Assembly (NCBI GenBank): GCA_036925085.1
Contig: JAUPFP010000019.1
Coordinates: forward strand, 2,575,001-2,639,000
Length of the DNA stretch: 64,000 nt
Source of the DNA: Brachycybe producta
Taxonomy: Eukaryota > Arthropoda > Diplopoda > Playtdesmida > Andrognathidae
Direction: 5' to 3'
The notes beneath the pieces were generated by a model that worked only from the letters and a program-made list of their open reading frames with translations, was not told the DNA's origin and searched no databases. Made by a program: the position numbers and the translations under genes. Shown here piece by piece: positions 9,776-21,967 of the stretch (position 1 is its first letter; each line of letters starts with the position of its first letter).

Positions 9776-12700
9776 GTGGAAGTCTTCCGAACTTTTTAGC
9801 CAAATCGTTGCCAGTTATTACAACAGAGTGGTCCGAGTGGCTAGTCTTCTTTTGTGATGAACGTTTGGTTCCATTCAGTGATCCAGAAAGCACCTATCGA
9901 ATTTATCGAGAGAAACTTGTTTGCCAAGTACCCTTACTAGATGAACAAATAATAAAGATTAATCCTGATCTAACAGGTAAGAGTTTATCCCGGTATTAGG
10001 GAAGTCCGGTGTAGGTTGGCGCGACCTGTTTAGGCTAAATTTTTTAAGAGCCTATACACACGTCCATCTTGTTGTTTTGAGCAGACGACAACGAGACAAA
10101 CGAGTGTTCTTATATGGTGTTACGAAATTTGCAAGAAGTCGCCTCACAATCGCTCAAATAAAATACAGGAAAGCGCAAAATGCAATAAAAAGTGTTATTC
10201 TTTACGTTCTCGATTTACATAATTTTTGAAAAGGTCCTTCTATTTTCAAACCAGGTTCAAAATCGATCGTTTTTTTAACTCCATGTTAAGTCCTATAGGA
10301 CCAAAAAACCGTCACCCGAACATTTGAAGAACCCATTAAAAACGACTTAGAACAATCACATAAAAATTAACACGTGCATTAATCTATTAGCTTCATGATG
10401 TTTTCGTTTTATAAACTTAGCACGCGAAATTATTTTTCTATTAATTATTATTTGACTGGAGAAAAAACGTTAAAAAACCGTTTTTCAATCAAAAATGATC
10501 GCAGCGCCTACATTCGGAGAAATTTTGAACTAAACGCTGTATGTAGGCTCTTAATAATTTTTTGAGGAAACAGTAAGAAAAAAAAATTGAAACATGTCTG
10601 TGGAGTTTGATATTTTCGCCATAGGTTTAAATATTTCTGAAAAATTATTTGAAATAATAAATACTGCAGGAGGTTTTTTTCCTAGAGTATGTACACACCT
10701 TGGGGTAAGTTGGCACATTGTTGGCACAAATTATGTAACAAATAAAATAATTTTAGATAATCATGTGCTAAATACGTATAAGTGAGGAAAGTTCAACATT
10801 TTTCAAACATGAAATATTTGTTGCAATTTCATATTCCTAATTTGTTTAGTGATAAATGCGTTTTAATAATGTTCGTTTTTTTTAAACGTGTTTTTTTTTT
10901 AAAAATGGGGAAGAAAAAATTAAAAAAAAGGCGGCGGAAAAAGAAAAACGCAAGAAGAAAGAAAATTAATCAGTTTTAAGTACCTGTCCCCGCGATTATT
11001 GAATGATTCAGTTAGAAATCTGCATTAAAAAGAGTATTCGTTTTTTTTTTATAAAATTCATGTTTTATTTAAAAAAAAGAAAAGCTGGGGGGGGGGGGAG
11101 GAAATGCAAAAAAAGCCTTTCTGTAATTCTCAAGAGAATCTTGATTCAGTCTGCTAGTCAGCAGGAAAGTAAAATTAAATTCCTCTTGTAGCTTCATCCA
11201 TAGTTGACGAAGAGCTGCAATGTTTAATGACCATCCTGCAATATATGGTGGCAAACGCTTTGAAAGAGGCATAGACAAGGACTTCAGCCAACTCTCAAGT
11301 TATACTAACTTGTTAAAATGACTGCTCTGTGCTTTGATTGCAGATCTGTATACCTTGTCTCTAATCAAATTCCTGCTATTAAAAATGTCAAAAAGTGTGT
11401 CACTGTTTTCTAGAAATTCAGCAGTATGTGCAGCAAATGATGGTAGACTATTTAAACTAACATGAGTGAGCATTGCAGCTGCAACCGTATAACTACACAC
11501 CAATCTACCAATGGTGGTAGAAAAATGTGCTTTGAGGTGAGATGGAGAGCCATGCGCAACGGTTGAGAGGCATCTTTATTGTAGAACATGACAATGTCTT
11601 TCCAAGAAGCAAGTTTTCCATTGAAAAGTAATCCACATGCTTTCAAATTATTTCTGACATTTTTAATCAAATGCGGACTGTCAAACATGAAGTAAACCTT
11701 TTGATTCTTGTGAATGAAAAAAGGTGATTGATGTTACTTGTTGGAGTTTTTATACTTGCTGGTTACTGGCACCTTGATCACAAACAGTCACTTTTACAAT
11801 TGAGCCTGTTTCAGATATAATATCTATAGCTTGTAGAAGTAAATTTTTTAAAACTGTCCCATGACATGTGCCTGATGAAAAAAATCCAAATGGCTGTTTT
11901 CATTTTCCTGCCAAACAACATATCATGAATACAAGAGAATGCGTAGCTGGTGTTGATTCTCCTACACAACCGTAATTTTGAAAACCATCTAAGGGATCTT
12001 TGTGCCTATTGTACGTCAAAGATTCTTTTATAGTCATTTCATCAAACATGAGACAACAAACTCGTTCATGCTTCAACATTTTAGCAGCACGTTTTTTCAG
12101 TAATGAAATAACAACCGGATTAAATCCAGGCTGAACATTAAGTTGCTGCAACCAAAGTTATATTGGTAGTGTAAGTGTTGTTTGGCACATTCTATATGCC
12201 TTCGGACTGCAATAATGCAATGCCAGGGCAAATGATTTATCTTGTGTGTAACGTCTTCCATATCTGCTTTTGGATGCTAGTAATACCTATCCGTCAAAAA
12301 ATCTTTTAGCTTCCAATTGTAATTTCAAAATTCCTGTGTTACTGTCGCCATTTTCCTTATTTGTATTAGATTGCAAATCATTAATTTTCTTTTTTAGTCT
12401 ACTGATTATTTTTCTTTTATGTTGGAGATTTGAGCATAGAATTGCTTTAGTTGGTGTTTCTGGTACATTTGGGTTAGTAGCGCCTCGAATGTCTGCTGAT
12501 TGTGCTGGTCCAGGAACATTCTCAAAAATTCCCAAATCTTGTTAATGTGAATCTTTATAAAATAAAAATACGCATACTGTTCAAACTTATCACAGATTTA
12601 AAAAATAAGCCATATCAACCGTGATCTCTTTTTTCTTTTTCATCTTGTCATCCTCAAATGGGGTTGTACGCTTTTTTGGTGATTTGCGTACTGCAGTTAT

Positions 12701-15600
12701 CAACTTTGGAGGAACTGACAAAATTGTTGGGATGGCATCTCTTTGCAGTCTTGAAATACAAACATTGAAACATGAAGCAATACAGTATACAACTTGCCTG
12801 GTTTTGAGAGCTGGATCAACAAACTGATTGTTTTGAAAGTGGCTAGCACAAAGTCTACAATTGTATAAATACATGGCATCTTTTCTGTAGATTTCATCTA
12901 AATCACGACGCCTTGAGTTAATAAGCCAGTGCTTGCATCTAAAATTCAAAAAACAAACGTTTCACATGGCCAAAAAGTCTGTGTAGGGTTTTGACCACAG
13001 GAATTTTATAAATAAAAATGTTGAAATTTGAAAGAAATCTTAAACACTTTAAGAGCCTAGGTAGAGCCTTTAATTCAAAATTTCTCAGAACGTAGGTGCT
13101 GGGATTGTTTTTGATTTAAAAATAGTTTTTGAATAGTTTTCGTCCAGGCAAGAAGTCACATACAAATTAATAGAAAAATAATTGCACGTGTTTTTTTAGT
13201 CTATGGGATTTAACATGGAGTTAAAAAATATAAGATTTTAAACATTTAAAAATAGAAAGACCGTTTCAAAATTTGTATAAATCGACCAAATAATGAACAA
13301 TACGTTACAGTGCATTTTGCACTTTAATGTATCTTCATTGAGTGATTGTGAGACTATTTCTTGCAATTTTAGCAACACCATAGAGTAACAATCATTTGTC
13401 TCAGTGTAGTCTGCTCAAAACAACAAAATTGAGATTGGAGATGGATCTAGGCCCTTAAATTATCAAATTTAAAAATTTTAAAACCAGTGTTTCATGAGTG
13501 TCAAGTGAATATACAAAACATTTATTTAAAACAAAGCTTTTTTACACACCTTTCTTTTTCTTTGGGAAATCTGGAGAAAGACAAATAACTGTTGCTCACT
13601 GAATAATTATTGCAGTTTACAGCTGCACATAAGGTTCCTCCAGACATTTTTATTGAGAAAAAATGACACTTAAAAAAGATTTTAAGTGAAGTAGAAATAA
13701 AATACGACCGTAGAATATACTAGTACTCTACTATCTTTAAAGAAACACTATGTATACTGAATAGACATGACATACATAACAGTGACTATACATGACAGTG
13801 TAAACACTCCACCTCACTACGTGGTGCTACTTTTCATGTGTGACACATTTTTGCCCAGCCTTCCTATCTTACCCTCTATTATCTTTGGCCCGGCCTCTTC
13901 TATTTTGAAATTAGTTTTTTGAAATGTGGCTAAGGAGGTGATTGATGACAAAACATTAACATCTTTATTATAGTTCATTACATGTGCTATTTTTTAAAGC
14001 TCAAATGGCTGAATTTTTGTTTCTACATATAGGCTAGTAGAAACTAGGGATGGGCAAAAATCACTGAAAAAGTGATTCTTATAAATCGAATTAATTCCGA
14101 TAAAAAAATCGGAAACTATCACCAAATTGGTTACAATTCAATTCAATATTTAATTATGTAACAGGGGCTTTATACTGTAAGAACAAGGCGGTTCCGCCCA
14201 AAGGGAAGAGAGCCTATGCCTGATCAGGCGTAGGCTCTCTTCCCTTTGGGAGGAACCGCCTTGTTCTTAGAGTGTGTATGGTTTAATTATGGTTACATTC
14301 ATAGTCATTCAGCACATTTTGTTACTCTACGATTTCTCGATAGCTTAAAAATTTGCATTTTGTATGAAGGGGTGACGTCATGTGGTTTAAAAGAAAGTTG
14401 CCTGAACTTTTCGAGTTATTCAGTGTGACGTCATGCTGACATTGGGAAATCCCATTTGATAAAAAAACATTGTGCAAATAATTTAAATAGTATCAGTTGA
14501 ATATATTGTGTAATACCTAGTACACACCTGATAATTTAAATGCATTTAACTAATGTGTTCTACAGAGCCCTGTGAAGGGCAAACAAACAATATGTTGAAT
14601 TCATTTTATTCAGTTAATAATCTGAAAATATTGAGTTAATACTTAAATATAACATATAAACTAGTGACAAAATATTGATTTAGCATTTCAATTTTTAAAT
14701 ATTAATAATACCGTCAATTTTTATTTGGTTCATGGCCTTAACTGGATTCTGTATAATTCACCTAAACACATTTAATTTGAATTTATTTAACTCGTGTGTA
14801 CAAGGTATTTGGAAGTACAGTTGAACACATTCAACCACATCACACACATAGTTAAGACATCAATTGCGTAAGGAATTCAAAACACTGGAGTTTTTTGGAA
14901 ATGCTCACACATACTGTACACATGGAAACATACAGAGGCGCCTGAAAATTAAAGTAAAAACCTGGAAGTGGCAAAAAAAATGTGAAGGGCCAAGTCTTGA
15001 CATATATGCAAAAATACTTGTATTTTGTGCATTAATTCCCAAAAATCTTTTTGCACATGTGAAGCTGAAGCAGCCGCTTCTGATTATGCCGGAAAGATAG
15101 CACAACACTTTCCAGACGAAGAACTCCCCCGGTTTGACATGGTTCTCTTAGGAATGGGTCCAGATGGTCACACGTGTTCTCTTTTCCCAGAACACAAATT
15201 GCTACAAGTGAGACTTCAAAATGATTTTTTGCCTTATTATCACAATTTTACGGTGTAATATTTCATTAAAGGAACAAGGATTGTGGGTTGCCTCACTGAC
15301 TGATTCACCAAAGCCTCCACCAAGTCGAATTACTCTCACGTTACCTGTGGTGAACAACTCTGCATCTGCTGTTTTTGTCTGCACGGGGTCGAATAAAGCA
15401 GAAGCGGTGAAGGTAATGCACCGTTTAGCATTTTACATTTAAGACCAATGAATGCTAAGGTTTAAGTTTGAATTTGTTTTCTGTAGGAAGTCTTGGAGAT
15501 GCCAAACTCGAAACTTCCATCAGCACTAGTGAAACCACATAACGGGGAGCTTCACTGGATTCTTGATCAAGATGCAGCAAAGAATTTGTCAAAGGTTTAA
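9776..15600 (+). CDS. PGLS: 6-phosphogluconolactonase, four 3' exons (5' end not found)
   Basis: The enzyme hydrolyses 6-phosphogluconolactone to 6-phosphogluconate in the cytosolic pentose phosphate pathway. Visible exons are 9776-9976, 15065-15207, 15272-15412 and 15487-15600. All have AG/GT borders, and phases join cleanly (1, 0, 0). Exon one reads [22 protein letters not shown] and ESTYRIYRE. Exon two carries the active-site loop [15 protein letters not shown]. Exon three has [15 protein letters not shown]. Exon four ends at TAA 15598-15600. About 199 codons are present against about 250 in the family, so an N-terminal exon of about 50-60 codons is missing; I could not find it in 1-9775. 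Intron one (5.1 kb) contains a minus-strand transposase, two MITEs and a palindrome. A variant poly(A) signal ATTAAA lies near 15697. All four exons are open, so the gene is probably functional. Confidence 0.92.
10048..10550 (+). mobile_element. TTAA-flanked MITE, family M2 copy 1
   Basis: It is bounded by TTAA at 10044-10047 and 10551-10554, with ends GAGCCTATACACACG..TGTAGGCTC. It is an inverted, longer relative of 13053-13454; both contain TTGTTGTTTTGAGCAGAC and AACTCCATGTTAA. Weaker similarity (GAGCCTA tip, subterminal GTAGGCGC-like motif, ATGGGATTTAACATG block) links it to family M1. Non-coding. Confidence 0.8.
11069..13647 (-). pseudogene. THAP9/P-element-type transposase, decayed
   Basis: This is a DNA transposase of the P superfamily, read on the minus strand. 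Exon 13550-13647 starts [16 protein letters not shown] and gives the first Cys pair of a THAP zinc finger. After an intron, exon 12798-12938 supplies [10 protein letters not shown] and LCASHF, the second Cys/His pair. A 48-nt intron with a GC donor (12750-12797) then leads to [10 protein letters not shown], the usual end of a THAP domain. A basic coiled coil ([15 protein letters not shown]) lies near 12287-12535. Then come [78 protein letters not shown] and [18 protein letters not shown], all in THAP9/P order. Stops and frameshifts (for example near 12163, 11898, 11700 and 11290) make it inactive. MITE 13053-13454 sits in its first intron. Non-coding tail sequence continues to about 10790. Confidence 0.88.
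13053..13454 (-). mobile_element. TTAA-flanked MITE, family M2 copy 2
   Basis: It is bounded by TTAA at 13049-13052 and 13455-13458, with ends GAGCCTAGG..CTAGGCCC. It is inverted relative to 10048-10550 and about 100 bp shorter. It lies between the two exons that make the THAP finger of the P-type transposase, so it is an insertion into that intron and not part of the transposon ends. Confidence 0.8.
14178..14269. repeat. Near-perfect 92-bp palindrome
   Basis: Two 46-nt arms meet without a spacer at 14223/14224 (centre TGATCA). The arms read TAAGAACAAGGCGGTTCC, then CCCAAAGGGAAGAGAGCCTA. I count two mismatched pairs (one G/T-type, one T/C-type). It lies in PGLS intron one, outside the P-type transposon. 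Neighbouring sequence (13648-15064) holds no other gene. Confidence 0.9.
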
Positions 15601-16411
15601 TTAACATTGAGGGTGTACGTGAAAAGATATAAAGTGTTCTTTTTCTTATTAGTTCACTTTATGTTGTAACAGTGATTTGAGATCTTTAATATAAATATTA
15701 AAACAGAATTTATAAAATGCAGTTCAAGTTGAGTATTTTCTTTTGCTTTAGTCAAGCAATGGGTGCATTTGGATTTCGGTTGTGCAGTTGAACATTGCTA
15801 GTAGATGGCAACACTGCTGCTCCACTCATATAAACGTACCATCACGAATTGGTCACTTATTGAAGACAACTTAATGAACACGTGTTGTTGTTTACAACAA
15901 GATATGCTGGCAAACGAAGACACCTGAGTGGTATCTGAGTGTCACATGAGTGCGCGTTTCCCCTGGTTCCTTCCATCCCCCACACAGAGGCGTGTTGCTG
16001 TGTGTTCTCCTCGAGAATTCCTGCAGGGAAGTTTTGCATGTTGCAGCGTGCCGCTTTATAGTGGACGTTGCACCATTTGATTTCATGTGATGCATACAAT
16101 GGACAGTTCTTCTAGGTGTCACGGTGTGAAACACCATAGTTCGCGACTAGCTTTATGCTGAAGATCCCCATAAAAAATCCTGGCTATGCCTCTGAATTAA
16201 ATTAAAAGCGTGGCATTTTTTTTGGATACGTTTGTATAAAAAGTTGTTATTTTTTTGGTTTCCAACGTGTTTAGGGGTATTAATTATCATTCACAAGTTT
16301 TCAAAAAAAAAAAACTTAATGGCGTTTTTTATGGTTTTATTATTTTTTTCTTGATGATTTTTAATAACTTTAAAAAAAATTCAATTATTTCTACATATTG
16401 TATTTTACATT
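15601..16411. other. Downstream flank of PGLS, no gene seen
   Basis: It contains the PGLS 3' flank with ATTAAA near 15697-15702. The minus-strand frames at 15857-16137 have no recognisable domain. Poly-T/A rich from 16200. Confidence 0.5.
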
Positions 16412-16962
16412 TGTAACTTCCCTGTGTTACCATAGCCTTGAGCTCCCGTGTACCTCAAGTGCCGCATTTCTGCCCCTTTTGTTACCCTCTAAGACCCCAA
16501 AGTATAAAGTCACATCCTGGTTCCGGTATCGGCAGATGGATGGATGCTCACCGAGGTACGGTCCCTAATGCATGGATGCACCTGTGTAGGTGCACACAGG
16601 CCCTAGGTATAAGGTCCGTGTCTCGATTGATTCAGCACCCATTCTTTAATATCGAAACTATGAAATAACCCATTCAGTGGTCAGGTGGCTAAGGAGAGCC
16701 ACAGTAACAACTCTTCTATATTTAATGTAACATTCAATGATTGTGTACATTAAATAAGTAACTCAACAATCTGCATTCGTGGCACCTGTGTTCATTCATT
16801 CTCTTCCAGCCAACTGTGTCCAAAGGAAATATCAAAGGAAATGAAGCTGGCACCATTAGGAATCAAATCTTAATCATACATACTCTTGGTGTAAGGTGGT
16901 ATCCACCCCAAACTAAGAGGATCCAGACTTGAGTCCCATAACAGGTGCTCTACACTGTTACA
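16412..16962 (+). mobile_element. Diverged solo LTR, family B
   Basis: It starts TGTAACTTCCCTGTGTTACCATAGCC and ends CACTGTTACA. Internal blocks match the other family-B LTRs: CACATCCTGGTTCCGGTATCGGCAGATGG, CACAGGCCCTAGGTATAA, ATCTGCATTCGT and ACCTGTG. The flanks (CATT left, ATAT right) do not form a duplication. It is older than the copies at 7544 and 17525. Confidence 0.8.
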
Positions 16963-17524
16963 ATATTTTATAGGAACAAAATTCCACTTTTTAACACTAT
17001 TAAAATTAAGGAGAAATTATTTGGATTAGAACATGTGAAAAAATCTGCAATATAAACTCATGAAAAAAATATCAGAAAAATGTCAGCACTTTTTATATTA
17101 TGAAAATTTGTTACTAATTAAGTGTCACTTAATATGAAATCAGGAAAATTTTCCCATGTTTAAAATAAATTAGAATTGAATGAAACAAATACTACCGCTT
17201 TAATACAAATCCGCCACTGATATGAATTATATTTGTCTAATTTCTATGTGATTCCTGTGTTTAAAGTGGCTGAAGAGAACCTGCCGACAGTGGGTAAAAG
17301 CGCTTCCTATTTGTTTTAACAGACTATATTGATGCCATACTTTTTTCCTACTTTACTGAAGAAAAGGGCAGAAGAGAGTGCAAAGCCAGACCAAATTCCA
17401 GGTGCCCGTGGAGCCTTCAAGACCCGTGTCTGGATACTTTTATTTTTACAAATCACTATTAAACTTTATTATTTATGATTTTGTTGCGTAACTTCTTTGA
17501 TCTCTATGCCGGTAATCTAAATAC
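16963..17524. other. Intergenic stretch, no gene seen
   Basis: AT-rich sequence between two family-B LTRs. No conserved protein or repeat identified. Confidence 0.5.
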
Positions 17525-18091
17525 TGTAACACCCTGTATTTCGCCTTTCTGCCCTTCCCATAGCCTGGGGTTCCCTTGGGATCTAAGGGACGTACTTCCA
17601 TCCCTTCCCTCCCTCTTGGAAACCCCAAAGCTGCCGAACACATCCTGGTGTTGGTATCAGCGGATGGATACCCGTCGAAGCATGGTCCCTGGGGCATGGG
17701 TACACCTGCAAGGGTGTACACAGGCCCTAGGTGTAAAATACCATGTTTCAGTATACTCTGGGTCCATTCTCTGATATCGAAACATGAAGTAAATCAACTC
17801 ATTTAATGGTCCAGTGGCAAAAGCACGCCACACCCGTAACTCTTCCCTGTTTTATTACGTTTCGATGATTGAGTGTAATAAAACAAGTATCAACGTCAAT
17901 CTGCATTCGTTTCACCTGTCTTAACCATTCTCTTCCAGCATCGTCGAAACCACGGAATATCTTGGAGAACGACCCCGGCACCGATTGGACTCAGGTAGTA
18001 TACCACAAACTCTCCTAACGAAAAGCAGTACCTGCTCTAGTCAGGAGAATCTACAACCTGAGCTCCGTAACAAGAGCTCTACATTGTTACA
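17525..18091 (+). mobile_element. 5' LTR of Gypsy element 1, family B (567 bp)
   Basis: It starts TGTAACACCCTGTATTTCGCC and ends TACATTGTTACA. It is preceded by ATAC (17521-17524). A primer-binding-like TGGTGGAGGTGGGGGG begins two bases later, at 18094. The first 75 bp are almost identical to 28645-28720, and the rest matches 30442-30932, so those two pieces are its likely 3' partner. Confidence 0.88.
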
Positions 18092-19407
18092 TTTGGTGGA
18101 GGTGGGGGGTACCTCTAAGATATTTCTTCGCCGCTGCAAAGAAAAGAAACGTCCATCCGTCCAAGAGTAAACATGTAAACATTGCCGCATGTTTGCTTCG
18201 TCCATCTTTTTCGTTACTTGTGGAACCACATGTACAAATTGTTGGGGCCATCCTACTAAACCTAGGGATCACAAAGGAACAACAATTTCGTCCACACGCT
18301 TCTCTGTCTTTTGTCTAAAGGGACTCGTGAATTATCAGACTGTTGATCAATTAATTGTCAGCCTTCTTTGGCAGAGGGAAAACTCCGTCTTCTGTGTTTT
18401 TTGTACCTTTTTGTTTTGTTTCACCACTTCCTGGACCTTTTTCTTCCGTTACTGTGTGGCCCACTTCATTGTAACACCACCATCAACGGAAGGAAGACAT
18501 TCAAGAACATTAGAGCCATCATCCACCATCATTTGTGCATTTTTCATCAAAATAAAGTCGGTAACTGACCCCTCTCTTTTTTCATCCCAGCTACAAAAGA
18601 GAGTTTTTGTTCCTCTTTGAGTGCTATTAGCCCCATGGAGTGTATACTAATACATCACTCCGGTAGCTCTGACTGCTCCAAGAAGAGAAAAATTGGTTTC
18701 TCAGACTTTTATTTCGATTCCATCACTTACCATCATTTGTGCTTCATTTTGCGCACCAAATAAAGTCAGTAACCCACCTTTTGTTTTTCTTTCCTTCAAT
18801 CTACTCTACTGAAGTGTGACATGTGCTGTTAGCCACGTGGAGTGTATATAATTCACTACTCCAGCAGCTCCGATTACTCAGAGAGAAGAGAGAAGTCGGT
18901 CAAAAACTTTATTTTAAGTACATTTTCATCAAACTTCTTATCCACGTGGTTATAGAGGTTATTCACCGTTTTTCTTTGTGCTCCATTTCATTAAAGTTGG
19001 TTTCTCAGCCAGTTTCTTTTCAATCCGACCACTCCAAGTGCTCCAACTACTCCAAGAAGAGAAGAGGAACCGGTTACCAGCTTTAGTCATCTTATTGGCC
19101 TCTCCTACCCACACGATCATCTCTTTCATCATCAAACGTGGAGTTTCAAGAGACTAGATCAGTAACCGATCATTAACACTAATAAAGACATTTTCAAACT
19201 CCTACACTGGAATCAGATCTGGAATCTCGTTCTATCGCACAATCTGTACGATACAACCCCAGATCTGTTCCACATCTACTAGGACTGAAAGACACACCCA
19301 CTACTTGAAAATGGCCTACAAAAATGGCCCAACCTTCCAACTCATAACGAATACTCAACAGTGGAGAGGGTTCTAGCAATCCTCCTCTCAACCAAGACCC
19401 ATCACAA
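18092..19407 (+). mobile_element. Leader of Gypsy element 1
   Basis: After the primer-binding-like site there is no convincing gene. From about 18480 to 19080 degenerate direct repeats of roughly 190-200 bp occur. Each carries CATCATTTGTGC with AATAAAGTCGGTAAC-like text and GCTATTAGCCCCATGGAGTGTATA with CACTCC..GCTC. The 143-codon frame at 18189-18620 is low-complexity and probably incidental. Confidence 0.6.
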
Positions 19408-20932
19408 ATGTCTCAACCTTCTCAACCCACGCAATCATTAGCACCCGGACAAGACCCTCTCATTTCTTCTCGGACTTGTCGATTGGCAGGCAGGGTGTTT
19501 GCCGCCCATTGTGTAAGAAGTCAAAGACACCTAAACAATCCCAACCAAACCTCGCTGCATGCAGACATGGACCTCTTGGGGATTGTCAGGCTTTGGACTG
19601 CCCTGGGAACCCAGCTGACCTCTCAGCTGTCTACCAGCTACTCCAAACCAAAATCATCATGGAGCAGGCATCCATCAACACCTTAAGAACCCAAACATCA
19701 ACGACACTTGAACCAGAGCCACAGATAGACCACCACCGACCAAGCACCAGTTCATACGAACCACTCCCCACCAGGAGGACCTATCCGATGACTCCTGGGC
19801 CGCCGAGGACATTGTCAGCTCACCCAACCTACTCTGAGGCTCGTCATCATTTGGCACAGGTAAGCGGATCGACCGCATCCCCAACCGATCAAGCCAAGAT
19901 ACTATGACTACACATCAAGTGAGTCGGACAATGGTGGTAACCACCCAAATCTGCCTCCAGACGACTACAACCGAAGCTCCATCTATGCCACGCAATTTCC
20001 TCGAGAGAACCGCCAGAGGGACCAAGGGCCAAACCCCAACACTATAGGGCGAGGTCAGGTCCTGGATGGTGTCTATAGGGCACCACCCAGAGTACCTACT
20101 GTGGAGGAACTCAACAAGAAGTATGGAAGCCACCACCCCGCCAACTAACAAAAAGTTCGACGGGTTAAGCTCCTTCTGTGTATTTTTGAAAGAATTCGAA
20201 GTTGCCAACCTACATCGATGGAGTGACCACCATGAGGAGGACTTCATGACCACCTGCCGCACTGGACCAGCTCAGTCGTGGCTTGGCAAACACCGCTACC
20301 GCCACTCTGACCTGACCTGCCTTGAGCTCAGAAAGAGAATGACCTCCACATTCGGTAAACCAAATGAAAGAACTACTGAAAAATGCTACTGGGAACTACG
20401 CCAAAAGGAAGGAGAAAGCACCCAAGCCTTCATCTGGAAATTCATTGAACTAGGGGATAAAATCTACCCCGACTTATCCGACGAACTCCGGATCAACCAG
20501 CTCCATCGCTCGCTCCATACAACTATCCAAGATGCAGTGGACTCCGCCCCAACTCATTCATTCAGCTCCTTCAAGGAAGCTGTCCTGAGCATGGAGGTTA
20601 TCCTCTACTCGAAGGATAAATGGCCACTAGCTGCCGAAGCAGTAGATGGGCTTCCAGAGAGTGTGACAACTAAACCCGATGGGGAGCAATGTGTGGTAAC
20701 TGCACCAGTTCCTCGAGACACGCAACCTGGACAACAAAACAGGAGAAAGTCCTATACTGCTCCACCATGTAAAACAGGGGGTCCACAAGCTCCAAGAAGC
20801 TCAACCCCTGGTCCGTGCCACGATGCACCAGCAACGACCATTGATAAGAGCAAGGCCACCTGTTACCAGTGTGGTCAGCTAGGGCAACTTCTTCCATGAG
20901 TACAAGCAACCAAAGAAGAAGTTGGAGGTTAA
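19408..20932 (+). pseudogene. Gag of Gypsy element 1, frameshifted
   Basis: The structural protein of a Gypsy retrotransposon. The best frame, 20066-20899, contains a retrotransposon gag core with KFDGLSSFCVFLKEFEVANLHRW, WLGKHRYRH, a CYWELRQKEGESTQAFIWKF block and LHTTIQDAV. A zinc knuckle starts CYQCGQLG at about 20862 but then shifts frame, and its His/Cys half (FFHEYKQPKKK) is in another frame. Upstream frames 19408-19907 are proline/threonine rich and probably encode the N-terminal part. Not functional. Confidence 0.8.
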
Positions 20933-21800
20933 GCAGTATGGAGGAATTGTTGACCACCAAGGGGAAGACCTGGCCGAGACTGACATCGACGATGGTATCG
21001 AATATGCTCTCATCAGTTTGGGAGGCCAAATTCGCAGAATCCCACTCAAAGCTCCACGACCAACCCCAGTAGATGACAACACAGATGATTTTGAAGACCG
21101 CTTACCTATCGCAGTCATCAGCCCCTCAGATCACCCCAAATTGGAGCCCTGGACTACCATAGACCTTGGCATGATAATGAGATAATGGAAGCCTTTGACA
21201 TCGCCAACTCCACGTTTGGTTGTCGAGAAAACAGGACAGTGGCAATCATCATGCCTGGAGGTAAAACTCCCAAAAAGGGGCATGCTTGTTGCCAGGACAT
21301 GATGCAAGACATATCAGAAGCTGGCAGCCAGCTGCGATGTAAAAGAACTAGGGCCCACGATGCCAGTCTAAACAGTCCCCGGATTATGATCTTCATTAAT
21401 GGCCAAGAAATCCGGATGCTGGTGGACACGGGCCCACAGCTGCATTCTCTTGGAGTGCATCGCGAGAGAACATGACCTAAAGATCGAGCCAATGCCAAGA
21501 GCTGCAGTGATTGAAGGAGTGGGAGCCACCACCATCAAGAAAGTGGTACAAGTCAATGCAACAGTGGAAGTTGGTACAAGATGTATCCAAGGACCACTGT
21601 ATGTCATCAAGGGACACAGGCCATCCTAGGTCGTGACCTAGGAAAAGCCCTTCACCTTAGTATTTTCATGACCACCAACAAAGTCTACTGCGAAGATGAC
21701 CTCTTCTAATCTGTTCTCCATCGCTAATGCATAGAAGCATACATGGGGAGCACCATTCAAGAGCAACCACCTTCCGATGACGAAAGCAATCTACTGGAAC
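20933..21800 (+). pseudogene. Aspartic protease region of Gypsy element 1
   Basis: The frame at 21185-21475 carries IMIFINGQEIRMLVDTGPQ, where LVDTG is the retropepsin active-site motif. After a frame change, PLYVIKGH and then ILGRDLGKAL (21630-21660), the conserved second half of a retropepsin, follow. At least two frameshifts and several stops separate it from gag and RT. Confidence 0.75.
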
Positions 21801-21967
21801 TCAAATGCACACATCAAATCAAGCAACACCTACTAGTTCTGAGCCAAACGAGACTCAATGGAGGAGGGATAGCCTTAGTGGAAGTGAAAGCCTCAAGGAT
21901 TTTGAAAGAAAGTGACTTCTTCGTTGTCGTACCGAATGAGAAACTCAAGGCCGATTGAGGAATTTTC

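Noticed and set aside
10048..13454. The inverted M2 pair as the terminal inverted repeats of the P-type transposon
   Set aside because: The first THAP exon (13550-13647) lies outside the right copy, and each copy is a complete TTAA-flanked element.
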